64,000 nt of DNA, from assembly GCA_039583875.1 (NCBI GenBank), contig CM077147.1:115613938-115677937 (forward strand), in the 5' to 3' direction. The stretch comes from Platanthera guangdongensis (lineage: Eukaryota > Streptophyta > Magnoliopsida > Asparagales > Orchidaceae). This document shows, piece by piece, positions 54,413 to 64,000 of this stretch. Position 1 is the first letter of the stretch. Each line of letters starts with the position of its first letter. The notes below the pieces were generated by a model. It worked only from the letters and a program-made list of their open reading frames with translations, was not told the DNA's origin and made no database searches. The translations under genes and the position numbers were made by a program.

Positions 54413-55944
54413 TCATATTTTCATAAGGCTAACCAAAGGATAGGTAAGGGAATATATACCCGGTGTATCCACCACAATTGTCTCTTCAAGAACCGAATCG
54501 AGTTCACCAAAGGATTCCGTTAGAGCAGCGGAATTGTCTGTTTTACTCGTCGTGGGTATTTCTCTCCGAGTAGGATCAAATTCGCCAAAGTCAATCACAC
54601 GGACAACGGATGCCATTTTAGGAGTCTGAATGGAGCTCTTAAGCTACACAAGCTCATTCCGCTAGAGATACACCCTTTGCGACAGCTCGTCCGACCTCTG
54701 TTGCTCGTGTAATTGCTCCTGAGACAGTGGACGCTTGTCAGAAGTCGCCCCCACCGAGGGAGGGATAACAATTAACTCGCGCCCATGTGGAACAGAGAGT
54801 CGACCAGCAGGTCGCTGCGAAAGCTCAGCGGCACCCGCAGCTCCTTCGGGCTCAATAACATTGTTCGCGTCGAGCCTCCGTGCTCATCCAAGATCTCGGC
54901 AACGAAGTCGCTCATTTGAGCTAATGCCTCCTCAGTCCCCAGACCAGCAACAGACTTACCCTTGGAAGCCCGAGCGCGGCTGCCTCAACAGCTTTCATCT
55001 TGGCGGATTTCCTCTAAGTGGTTTTTTTGCGACTGCCCCTCAGGTACGCGCTTCATCTTTTCCTTCTTCTCAACAGGCATTTTTGGGGCCAGTTTCTCCA
55101 GTTTTGCCACCTTTGCCTCAACCACCTTTGTCACTTCCAAATCCGACCGCACGTCTTCGTTCGAAACCTCCTCCTAGACATCCTCACCAGTTCGCTCTTT
55201 CTCAGGCTTAGGCACAGATTGTTCGGTTGCGTCGGTCCGCATGTAAAAATGTGTTCCGTCATCCACAGTCAGGCTCTCATTCACTCCAGGATTCTCCGTC
55301 GGAGTCTCATTCTCAGGCAAGCTCGTTGAAGTGACCGTGTCACCTCCGTGAGCCTTCTCACCAATGGATTCCTCAGCCGGGACCCTAGTAGTGTTTGTGC
55401 CTCCTCAAGAGACATTCTCCACCATTGTCGATACAGTTTCAGTGTTAACATGTGTTTCTAACAAGTCCCCAACAGCTGGAGTAATTGCGGTCTCCTCTGC
55501 CTCCTCCAAATCAATGATGTCAGTATACTTGATTCTCCTTATTCGCGACCTTCTGTGGTTTTGTGTTCTGCTTTTTCGCGAGGAAATCCAGAGAGCTTCC
55601 TACGGTTTTGTCCTCATCTCAGGTGTGACGCTCCCCACCTCTAGCCCTTCGGAGGTGAAATCCTTCGAGGAGTCCTCCCATAGGAGTCCACACATCTCGA
55701 ATGGCGTGAACCCCAAATCCAAGCTCACTTCCTTCAGCGCGGGAACCTACGCACCCGCCTCAGGAGCGTAGGGAGGCTTTACATAAGTCACAACGGTGGC
55801 GGTCAACGCGGGAGGATTGTGCGTCCCTTTATTCTTTGCGAGAGGGGTGGGATCCTTGGTCGTACTCGTCAGTACCTTGGGCTCTAACGTCGCAATCTTC
55901 TTCTTCAACAACTCATCCAAAAGGGACTTGTTGCGGCCAACCAT
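54413..55944 (-). pseudogene. Antisense ORF of Tat-like element, N-terminal segment
   Basis: The minus frame starts MVGRNKSLLDELLKKKIATLEPKVLTSTTKDPTPLAKNKGT (55944-55747). It continues with breaks through FTPFEMCGLLWEDSSKDFTSEGLEVGSVTPEM and long Lys/Glu/Pro-rich sequence to 54616-54413 (VVRVIDFGEFDPTRREIPTTSKTDN). The composition and position continue toward the conserved domain at 36578-36853 once copia 2 is removed. Its promoter would lie in the direction of the putative 3' LTR. I cannot assign a function. Confidence 0.6.
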
Positions 55945-56199
55945 CAGTCAGTTTTGCATTCGAAGTAAGCAAGGAAGACCAATTCAAAATGATCAGGATA
56001 CGCCCTACCTCAGGCTATTTATAGTTTTCAACAGCGCAAGAATTGAGTCGCAGTATCGGCAGTTAGCAGTTTACTTTTTTGAAGCTCGTGCGGACTTTAA
56101 AAAGTGCAGGGATTATGTTAACCCGAATCCAGCAACCACGGCCAGAACCAACCCAGTTTAGAGCCAAAGAACCAGCCCAGTTCAGAGCGAGAGCAAGTC

Positions 56200-56300
56200 T
56201 TTGGTGTCCAGTGATAGGGGAGGTTACCCTATTTGTAACCGCACTCCACCCCCCCTACCCACCAGCCTCGGTGATAGGGGCGGTTACATTCTAAGTAATT
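56200..56300. repeat. Short tandem duplication (about 66-bp spacing)
   Basis: GTGATAGGGGAGGTTAC (56210) recurs as GTGATAGGGGCGGTTAC (56271), each followed by a GTAA-type stretch. Confidence 0.7.
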
Positions 56301-56382
56301 GTGCCCTCTTCTCCAGCATCAAAAGATAATCAGCCCGGTCAGTCCTTAGAAGCAGCTTAAGACTCAGGAGGTCTGGGAGAAA

Positions 56383-56921
56383 TGTTGAGTGTCCTTCCCC
56401 GCCCTCCTCTCCTCAGTTAGCAGTTGCCAGTGCAGTTACATCTTGTTGTAACCTCACCCTCTCCCCCTCCTCTCTCCTTCCAAGATTTTCATGCATTTCG
56501 GCGGCCCGCATTTATTGCAGCATTTATTCCACCCAACCATTTCGGTGTCCCTTTATCAGTATAAATAGAGGATCAAGGATGCCTAGTGGGGTACACTGAA
56601 CTCGAGCCAAAATCTACTATGTAGTAGGTGCACTTACAAGTTCAAAATCTCCCAATGTTGCCTACCTCTCTAGTGCCTTTTGCCTGTAATAGACTTATGA
56701 TAGCTCTTTTTGAAGTAATAAAGTCACCCCACAGCCAATGCAATTCACGTTTGGGAGGAATCTGGTGTTCGCCGCCAGCTCGCGGAAAATGCGCTTTTTT
56801 GTGCTCTATTCACCCGACCCTCAAAGGTTAGTAATTGATTGTTTGTGATTCCTAATCTCCCCCAATACCTTCAAGTCATGTCGCTAAGTGTGGAGGTTGA
56901 GAACTATTTTGTCCCCCAACA
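56383..56921 (+). mobile_element. Putative 3' LTR of the Tat-like element (539 bp)
   Basis: It starts TGTTGAGTGTCC directly after the purine-rich GGAGGTCTGGGAGAAA and ends GTCCCCCAACA, giving TGTTG/CAACA ends. It contains a TATA-like TATAAATAG (56571-56579) about 190 bases in. No second LTR remains because the 5' part of the element is lost, so the call rests on the ends, the polypurine tract and the position. Confidence 0.55.
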
Positions 56922-57900
56922 GTAAGGTTTGTCTACATTTCACCCTTGTGTGGGACCCTTCCTAGGACCCTCGCGGCGCATGGATGCTTTATGCACCGGA
57001 CTGGCTTTTATTGGTCTTGTCCTGTAGTGGGGGGTCTCCATATATATAAAGAGCCCCCTTAGGTTGTGAAATCGTTATATTTGGAGTGTTTGTCTTTTGG
57101 GTTCTCATAAGAAGAGAAGAGTTCTTTGCAGGACCCAGCCTCCAAGTGCTTGGCGGAAGCTGGTCTCCCGAGTTGTATCTTTTTATTTTCATGAAATGCA
57201 AACTATTGTATGTGTTCTTTGTTCTTGATACGGCTACCACATATCATCAACAACCAATGTCAAGGAAGAAAATAGGAAGGAATGCATAAAGCAATTTCAA
57301 ATTCAGCAAGTGGATGTCGCGACCAAATGCAGAAAATGAGTTGCAATTTGTTGAAGGTGCATTGGAAGTCTAAGAAAACAGGGAGGATCCATTGTGTTAC
57401 AGGAATAAACAAGCAATAACTGACAAAGAGACACTCAAACTAAAATTGCAATTGTGAGGCTAAAGAAAGAACAATCATAGACAATGGTAGACTACAAACT
57501 ATAAAGCACAAGCAAGGTCCCAATTACCTAATTGCATACCACGAAGTGATATTGAAAGTGTACCGTGTGATGGTTCTAAGAAATGTGCAATGGTGAGCGA
57601 AACATAGAGAATTGTGATTTAGGGTTGCAGTGTCATCTCCCTATGAGATCATGAACAAGGCAATGCACTCTAACAAGCAACACCAAAATAAATATATCCC
57701 ATAATATTGATGAAACTAATGAAGGACAAATCAACACTTGAGTCAAAATCGGGTCCCATAAGTAGGTATGTAGTGATGAGCTAATTAACTACCTCTAGAA
57801 TTGTATAACATGTGATTCGTCGAGATCATAAATGCCTAATGAGATGACTATTCGCAGATCATTCAACTCGGCAGCCTGGCGGCTATTCACAAACCTCAGC
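56922..57900. other. Interval without a gene; TATA-like sequence near 57040
   Basis: CATATATATAAAGAGCCCCC (57039-57058), followed by T-rich, leader-like sequence, could be an old LTR promoter. Nothing else is recognised. Confidence 0.4.
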
Positions 57901-57935
57901 AGAGAGTACTTGACATCCTCAAGAAGGAGAATAGT

Positions 57936-58135
57936 GGCGAGTACTCGCGAGTATGGGCGAGTAGCCCTTGAAACACGCGAGTATGGGCAAGTAGCACTTG
58001 AAACTCGTGAGTATGGGTGAGTAGCCCTTGTAACTCGCGAGTATGCGAGTAGACCTTGTAACTCGCAAGTAAAGGCGAGTAGCCCTTATTAACTCGTGAG
58101 TATAAGCGAGTAACCCTTGTAACTTGCCAGCATGG
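57936..58135. repeat. About 30-bp tandem repeat (GCGAGTATGGGCGAGTAGCC)
   Basis: Six to seven diverged copies of a unit near 30 bp built from ACTCGCGAGTAT, GGGCGAGTAG and CCCTTGTA. Confidence 0.9.
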
Positions 58136-58189
58136 ACGAGATCCTTCCATAGTCGCCAAGTCGACAAAGGCAACCTCGCAGGGGATGGG

Positions 58190-58520
58190 TATTCTCGCTT
58201 ACATATCCCCCATGGATTTGCCTATAAATAGGACCCCAGGGATATCAGGAATGAGACGTTAAGATCCACCCAAGTTCAATACACGTCACGTCCATGCTTT
58301 CCTCGTACCTCACTTAGCCTTTGGGTTGTGGAGGGTAAATATCTCTCAAACTTCCGGATATGTTGTGGGACCTCCCTGCTGAAGCCCTTGGATGTGTTTG
58401 TAGACATCTCACTCTCTTGTTTAAGACATTAGAGTTGTGGTGTTCGACCGCAGGATCAGTAACCTTATGCTACACTTAGCTTCGAACATTTGGAGTCGGG
58501 ATTTTTCGAGCTTCAATAAC
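58190..58520 (+). mobile_element. Possible LTR remnant with TATA box
   Basis: CCTATAAATAGGACCCC (58221-58237), followed by a C/T-rich leader (CCACCCAAGTTCAATACACG, then CTCACTTAGCCTTTGGG), has the look of a gypsy LTR R/U5 region. The boundaries and lineage are not resolved. Confidence 0.35.
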
Positions 58521-60120
58521 AATATTCTAGTGATTGGAAGGTGGGATAGATTATTTTAGAGAGAAGTATTATGAATATAAATGGTGGACCAATGATATGT
58601 CCGGCTACACTTAGCTCCGAACATTTGGAAGATGTTTAACACCTGTAACACTAAGTTGGAATGAATGAAATGTGATGATCCAATCATCCAAAAGCCGAAC
58701 CAAAATAATTGGAACAAAATTAATGATGATGATGACGCCAGAAGATTATGTCAAACAGTTTCATGCAACAAATTTTCGTGCAAAATATACTAATCATCAA
58801 AAGTTACAATCTATTTCAGAAATAAAATTTATTGTGTTAATAAGACAAAACGCCACAGAAGTTGACTTCAAATTTTTAGATACAAATATGTTGCTAAACA
58901 AGAAAAAGAAAGGTACGAGTTTTCAGCATATGGGTAATTGTTTGAAGCCCAAACCTGTAAGGAAATTAAGTAGAGAGATTCCAATGCCTGCTTGCGAACA
59001 TTCATGGATCAGGACTGGTTCCCGTTCATGAGAAAGTGCATTAGCAAGTTCAAGAGGCATCTTTGACGTATCATGTTCACTATAAGCCTGAGCAAGTATA
59101 ATAAAAGATAAAAATCAGGGAAAGAGATGGGGAAGAAAAAGTATAATAAAGCTAACAATGCATTTATGGATCAATGATCAAGTTGCTCCTATCCACCAAA
59201 ATCGAAATTTCACCCAAGACATCAAACAAAGGAAACAATCAGAAACATATTGTCAAAACTTAAGATTGCATTGTGATAATTTAAAATTCCAGCCGCACAA
59301 ATAAGAGGTGTATACTGTATAGAGAGTCCTTCATTCATTAGTTTAGAATAAATAGACAGAATACACTGTCTATTAAAAAAATAGATTACTCCTCAAATCT
59401 AATGGACAAAAAGGCTACATTTCCAATAAAGGTCAAAATGTGCATTTGGCTTCCCCTGGATAAAGGTGATCAGAGTAATATGCTTTGAACAACACAAACA
59501 GCCCCTTTATGAGACATTAGCAGCAACTTGATTCCTTGGACAGCACATCTTTTGGATTAAATAAATCCACAGTAACAGAGTTCTCGGGTAATGAAAAGCA
59601 ATTTCAGCAACCACCCATGACTGCACGAAGAATTCTAAATGGCAATTCCAGCCTCTACTTTGATCTCACATAATGTTTCCAGATGGTACCAGCTTCTACC
59701 ATCAATACTGGTGCCATTCAATGGCAGAGGGCAAATGTAACAAATTGATAGCACTCCTTTTGTAAACTAATTCCTTAAGAAAATAAAGAAGAAAGATAAG
59801 TTTTAGGAGAAAATTTTAATCTAGAATCTGTTGAAATAATATGTATAAAGGCCCATACAATGGTCCATTTGAGAGTCCATTAGTGTATAAAGTTTAGTCA
59901 GACATCTCAAAATGGAGTTGTACCTTCACTCCTCCTTCCTATATATAAGTGCAAATACTTGTAGTTGAAGTTCACAGTGTTATGAGGAAAATAATAAAAT
60001 ATTAAAATTTTCTCTTTATTTTCGTGTATTTTGTATTCCTCTACATGGTAGAGGATCTATCGATCCATTGGCGTCAATGTGATTGAGCTCCTGCTCCCGT
60101 GCATCTTTCACTTTGGGAGG
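58521..60120. other. AT-rich interval without a recognisable gene
   Basis: There are only short open frames. A TATATATAAG motif at 59940-59949, followed about 45 bases later by an AATAATAAAATATTAAAA tract, could mark an old LTR promoter and poly(A) region. Confidence 0.4.
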
Positions 60121-60126
60121 TCTCCA

Positions 60127-60215
60127 TAATAGAACCCGTCAAGGCTCCTCGTGCGAACTCCGTAATAGAACCCATCAAGGCTCCCCGTGCGAACTCCGTA
60201 ATAGAACCCGTTTGA
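60127..60215. repeat. 36-bp tandem repeat, 2.5 copies
   Basis: The unit AATAGAACCCGTCAAGGCTC...CGAACTCCGT occurs at 60127, 60163 and, partly, at 60199. Confidence 0.93.
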
Positions 60216-60460
60216 ACCATCTCTACTCCTTTTGTGCCTCTTGTTTGGACCCTCCTCGATTTTATAGGCCTCATGTCCTGCTTGTTGGGACCCACCATCG
60301 CTCTGCAAACCGCTCAAAACCCACACGCGCGATTATTACATGCGAGCATCACATTGTGCGGACTCCTTCCTGGATCAGCCACAGGGACCGCCCTCCCTCC
60401 TATCTGCAAGGTTGCCTGGACCTCTTCATTTCGCTTTGCAGGACTTCTTTTGTGGCCTCC

Positions 60461-61738
60461 TAATGCATCTTGAGACGCATCATAGTTTCCCATACATTTA
60501 TTTGTGCATTTTTATTTCATGTATTTGTTTTATTTCACATACTCGTTTTATTTTTGTGCTTGAGTTATTTTCTGGCTCATTGGTTTGCCCGGCCGTTGGG
60601 ACCATAAATAAAGAGGTTTGGCATTATCAATAGTAGGAACGTAGGGGTCGGTATTATCAGTAGTAGGAACGTAGGGGCAAGCCTAAAGTTATTTAAGAAA
60701 AAAAAATTATTATGTAAATCAGAAAATATTATAATTTGAAAATGTCATTAGAAGGAAACTATTTGGAAATATCATTGTTGCCAACGGTGAAAGGTATTTT
60801 TGAAAATACTGTATTTTGGGAAAAGAGTTGTATTTTGGAAAAAGTTGCATTTTGGAAAGAGTTAAAGCTTCCAGCAATCCACCAGGAAGAAAATCAAAAC
60901 ATCTTATAAAAATCCACCATAAAGAAATCAAAAAATAGAATCGGACAGAGCGGAAAACCAATTTATGCTTCCTGCTCATTGCCGATCAAATTTTCCCGCC
61001 GTGCCCAAGTATCTCCAGGCTTGTCGTCGCCGCGCCATAGGGAAAACCCTGCTTGTCCTTCCACCGCTTATAATCAGTAATTGTTGGGCTCCGCGACCGC
61101 CGCCAGCGCCAGCTCCGCGTCCGCCGCCAGCGCCAGCTCCGCGTCCGCCGCCTTCGCCGAACCCCGACCACCGCCGCCTCTGTCGTTTGGGAGGACTCAT
61201 CGGGCATCATCGACCTCGAAAATCTTGCCTGACGCCCGACAATCCAACAGAATCGTCGACTTCGACATTCCCATCTAGTTGTTGATCCAGGGGTTCTTCC
61301 AGTGCGTGGAGGACTTGGAGGGAACACTACTTCGCCGTCGTTTACTTGAGTATACTCGTTTGCTCCCTTGCGTTAGTAAAATTTACAGTTTCAAATAAAT
61401 AATCTTTGGGTTTGTCATTGCGTTCTTATTATTTTTAATATTGTTTATACATAAGTTGTTGTTTGCGATTTTATGCTTGTGGTAGCGTAATCTCGTGGAG
61501 GGTTCGATCCAAACAAGTACTTGTGAGGTTCCATCTGAGCGAGATTAGCGAATCTCTTAAGGTTCAAAGCGGCGAGTTTGATTTGCGCGCGTAAATCCGA
61601 TTTGTCCACTCGGCCCGCTTGTTTTCTAACTTAAAAATTTAACTCATTTTCAAATTTTGATTTCATTTGTAAACAACTAAATTATTGTTTTGCTTGAAAA
61701 ATATTTAAATTTTCAAAACCCTAGTTGGGTCTACATTA
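60461..61738 (+). mobile_element. 5' LTR of gypsy element 4 (same family as the solo LTR at 9034)
   Basis: It starts TAATGCATCTTGAGACGCATC (the family start TGATGCATC with one change) and ends CTACATTA three bases before the primer site. It is 1278 bp, close to the 1309 bp of the solo LTR. A TATA-like CTTATAAAAATCC lies at 60902-60914. A GC-rich repeat near 61090-61160 (CGCCGCCAGCGCCAGCTCCG in tandem) creates spurious Pro/Ala-rich reading frames. Confidence 0.8.
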
Positions 61739-61741
61739 GTT

Positions 61742-61752
61742 TGGTATCAGAG
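61742..61752 (+). other. Primer-binding site of gypsy 4
   Basis: TGGTATCAGAG, complementary to the initiator Met-tRNA 3' end. Confidence 0.9.
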
Positions 61753-61962
61753 GTCTGTAATCTACTCCTATCGCGAATCATGCGATCCGGCTTTTAAAAA
61801 AATTGTTTCAAAACAACTCTTTTAAAAAAAAATTAATCAATTGTCATCTATTTTCAATAAAAAATAAAATATAAATAAAGAAAAAGAAAAAGAAGAATTA
61901 AATATTTGAATTTTTAAAGCATTTAAATATTTTGAAAATTTTTTAGAAATCAAATTGTTTCA

Positions 61963-63005
61963 ATGGAAAAACGTAAACCACTTGGAGACGAATGTCGGGG
62001 ATTTGGCCCAACGCATGAGTGATTTAATGAAAACGGTCGAAACTCTCACCGCCAATGTGGGTAGTGTCACACACATGTCATGAACGTGTTGCACACTTCG
62101 ATTAATAATATTGAAGCAGCCATGCACATAAACCGAACACCTACCCCAGTGGTCAAAATCGATCATAACACTCGACCTCTAGAACTTGCACACCCCGACC
62201 CCGAGACACACACAACAAATCAAATCACAAACCCCGTTGGGATATGAGAATCAAGTTGGATGTGGGTGATTTTGAAGGGAGATTAGAACCCGAGGGTTGT
62301 TTAGAGTGTGTGTGAAATGATGGATCGTTTCCTGACTTGGAAGCAATTACCTCAGGCCAGACAAGTCGAGTATGTCACCCTTAGGCTGAAAGAGTCTGCC
62401 CTAGTTTGGTGGGGACAATTAGAACGATCTAGGTTCAATCTAGGAATGCCCCCGATCACTACGTGGAATGAATTTAAAATTCAGCTGCGTAAACGTTACG
62501 TTCTCTATGACTATATGCAAATCCGGTATCGTAAGTTTCATAACGTATGATAGGACAAATCCATCGTGGATGAGTACACGAATGAGTTTTTGTACTTCAG
62601 TCTCACCTCGACCTCCGAGAGCACGACGCATGGATGTGTCCCGTTATCTGAACAGGTTGCGCTACTTCATTAGGGATCAGTTTGAACTTCTTGACTATAA
62701 GGAATAAGGAGAGATCTCGAGCCGCGTGTAGAGTAGAAGCCCTGCAAAAAGGACACGGGAACAGGTCTACTGATAGACCCCACCTGACTCATACTTTCAC
62801 TCCTGCTGACCGGCCTGCGGACCCTCTCGACCGGCAGTACCAACAAGCACCCCAGGACTTCCTGCCCCACCCATTAGAGACAGGGAAGTTATAGGCATTA
62901 GACCTCAGCATGGGATGTTTCGTTGTTTTAAGTGTATGGAGTCGGACCATAAATCTTTTGAGTGCCCACGAGGCCACTTCTTCGCCGTCATCGACCCTGA
63001 GAGTT
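61963..63005 (+). pseudogene. gypsy 4 gag
   Basis: It opens MEKRKPLGDECRGFGPTHE. The capsid core (62308-62547) reads RFLTWKQLPQARQVEYVTLRLKESALVWWGQLERSRFNLGMPPITTWNEFKIQLRKRYVLYDYMQIRYRKFHNV, a clear gypsy gag (the W-W and T-W-x-E-F-K motifs). After a stop, IVDEYTNEF continues the V-x-E-Y motif. A CFKCMESDHKSFEC zinc knuckle (CX2CX4HX4C) follows at about 62925-62966. Multiple stops and frameshifts are present. Confidence 0.87.
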
Positions 63006-63129
63006 GATCAGAACCTGAGTATGGGTATTTCTTAGTGATTCCCCGGCTGACCTGACCACTGAGACTGAGTTAGAAAGTGAGTGTGAAGCTGAGGGAGAGC
63101 AACCCGATCAGTTAGTATGTGTTCTCCAA

Positions 63130-63840
63130 CATAGACTCCTAACTCCTAAGACTCTGTTGATGACGACCGGTTAAGGAACAACATTTTTCGCACCGCCGCC
63201 CGCATACATGGACAGTTCTATTCCATCATTATAGATAGCGCTACTATGGAGAACTTTGTCTCTCAACGCATGGTTGAAAAGCTAAAATTGAAAACGCAAC
63301 CCCGAGAAAAGCACAATAATCTGCCACGGGTCACTAGCAGAACGACCATTCCTATCACACACCGGTGTCTCGTAGAGTTTTCCATAGGCAGTATGTATCA
63401 GGATACAATATGGTGTCACGTTGCTAATATCGAAGTTTGTTACATCCTATTAAGAAGACCGTGGCAGTACGATAGACGCGTTAGTCACGACAGTGTAAAG
63501 AACTCACTCCTTCGAGCGCCACGGGCGCAAGATTGTTCTTCTTCCCCAAAAGAACAGACTTGTCCCAAAGCCCCGGAGAGGCCTTCACACTCACCTCTCA
63601 CTGTCTCTACGATATCGTTTCCCTTTGCCACCATGTTACTGACTGAGTCCCAATTCCAGGAGGAGATGAAGGATATTGATGTCATCTATATGTTGTCTGA
63701 TCTCGATTTCACTCCCACTACTTTAGACATCCCTAGTACGATGCGTCCTCTCATTGATGAGTTCTCTGAGATTATGCTAGAGTTGCCCAACCAACTACCC
63801 CCGATGAGAGATATACATCACTGCATCGACCTCATCCCAT
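63130..63840 (+). pseudogene. gypsy 4 protease and linker to reverse transcriptase
   Basis: The active-site stretch reads IIIDSATMENFVSQRMVEKLKL (63223-63290): the usual D-S-G is D-S-A. The frame 63246-63839 continues CLVEFSIGSMYQDTIWCHVANIEVCYILLRRPWQYDRRVSHDSVKNSLL and then the linker to RT (LLTESQFQEEMKDIDVIYMLSDLDF...LPNQLPPMRDIHHCIDLIP), typical of chromoviruses. Confidence 0.87.
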
Positions 63841-64000
63841 GAGTTAGCTTACCCCATTTAGCCCATTATTGCATGATTCGAAAAAGAGCGTGAGGAGCTA
63901 CATAGACAGGTGACCGATCGGATTTTGAAGGGTCACGTTAGAGAAAGTATGAGTCCGTGCGTCGTCTCATACTATTAGTTCCTAAGTAAGATGGGACCTG
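63841..64000 (+). pseudogene. gypsy 4 reverse transcriptase, N-terminal end (cut by the window edge)
   Basis: It continues from the protease/linker frame with VSLPHLAHYCMIRKEREELHRQVTDRILKGHVRESMSPCVV. Stops occur at about 63841 and again near 63975. The catalytic YxDD region is outside the window. Confidence 0.8.

Larger units (their letters stand above)
61739..64000 (+). mobile_element. Ty3/gypsy chromovirus element 4, internal region, cut by the window edge
   Basis: After the primer site come gag, zinc knuckle, protease and the beginning of RT, all on the plus strand with several stops. RNase H, integrase and the 3' LTR should lie beyond 64000. Confidence 0.85.

Noticed and set aside
54735..55211. 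Plus-strand frames of 158 and 135 codons at 54735-55211 and 55364-55771
   Set aside because: They are shadows of the charged, Pro-rich antisense ORF on the minus strand.
60965..61285. 106-codon Pro/Ala-rich frame and its antisense partner
   Set aside because: It lies inside the gypsy 4 LTR and depends on a short CGCCGCCAGCGCC tandem repeat.

Overview
This window looks like a piece of the repeat-rich, intergenic part of a flowering-plant nuclear genome. The evidence is plant-type LTR retrotransposons of several lineages (Ty1/copia including a Sirevirus-like element, Ty3/gypsy chromoviruses, a Tat-like gypsy element), initiator-Met-tRNA primer sites, a hAT DNA transposon, a Helitron-type helicase and small captured pieces of plant host genes. 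I see no intact single-copy host gene, no rRNA or tRNA gene and no CRISPR array. I cannot name the species.

Layout. 1-359: array of an 18-bp repeat. 495-2693 (minus): Helitron/PIF1-type helicase with two in-frame stops. 2764-3960: a 0.6-kb tandem duplication. 4403-4680: a captured piece of a plant GH116 glucosylceramidase gene. 4899-5641: another tandem duplication. 7.2-15.5 kb (plus): a decayed Ty3/gypsy chromovirus, broken by a 1.3-kb solo LTR (9034-10342, TSD TCGGT) and by a non-autonomous hAT-like element (13115-14461). 17.6-19.4 kb: the 5' end of a second gypsy element. 19.4-21.0 kb: an LTR fragment and a Sirevirus-like LTR. 21.2-56.9 kb: a Tat-like gypsy element with gag-protease on plus, a long antisense ORF on minus and a putative 3' LTR at 56383-56921. 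It has been split by two copia elements: a Sirevirus-like one (24936-36308, TSD AGAAC) and a second copia (37112-53667, TSD GTGAG). The second copia carries a small hAT-like element in one LTR (38066-38732) and a 7.9-kb hAT element in its gag (42913-50828). 60.5 kb to the edge: a gypsy chromovirus whose LTR belongs to the same family as the solo LTR at 9034.

The most unusual object is the 42913-50828 element. It has 10-bp terminal inverted repeats (CATTCTTGTC), an 8-bp target duplication (7 of 8 matching) and a near-intact BED/DUF659/hAT-dimerisation transposase. It also carries a second multi-exon gene combining a Transposase_24 (Ptta/En/Spm-type) domain, a glutamine-rich coiled coil and a Ulp1-type cysteine protease, which I would expect in CACTA elements. 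Both genes lie between two arrays of short palindromes (core ACTGCGGTT...AACCGCAGT), 10 at one end and 8 at the other.

A second theme is palindrome arrays in transposon non-coding DNA: TTCGTCGA/TCGACGAA in two different copia lineages, CTACCGC/GCGGTAG in the Sirevirus-like LTR, and GAATTGGGCGCCCAATTC in the two small hAT-like elements. Domain calls come from reading translated sequence; no database search was run.
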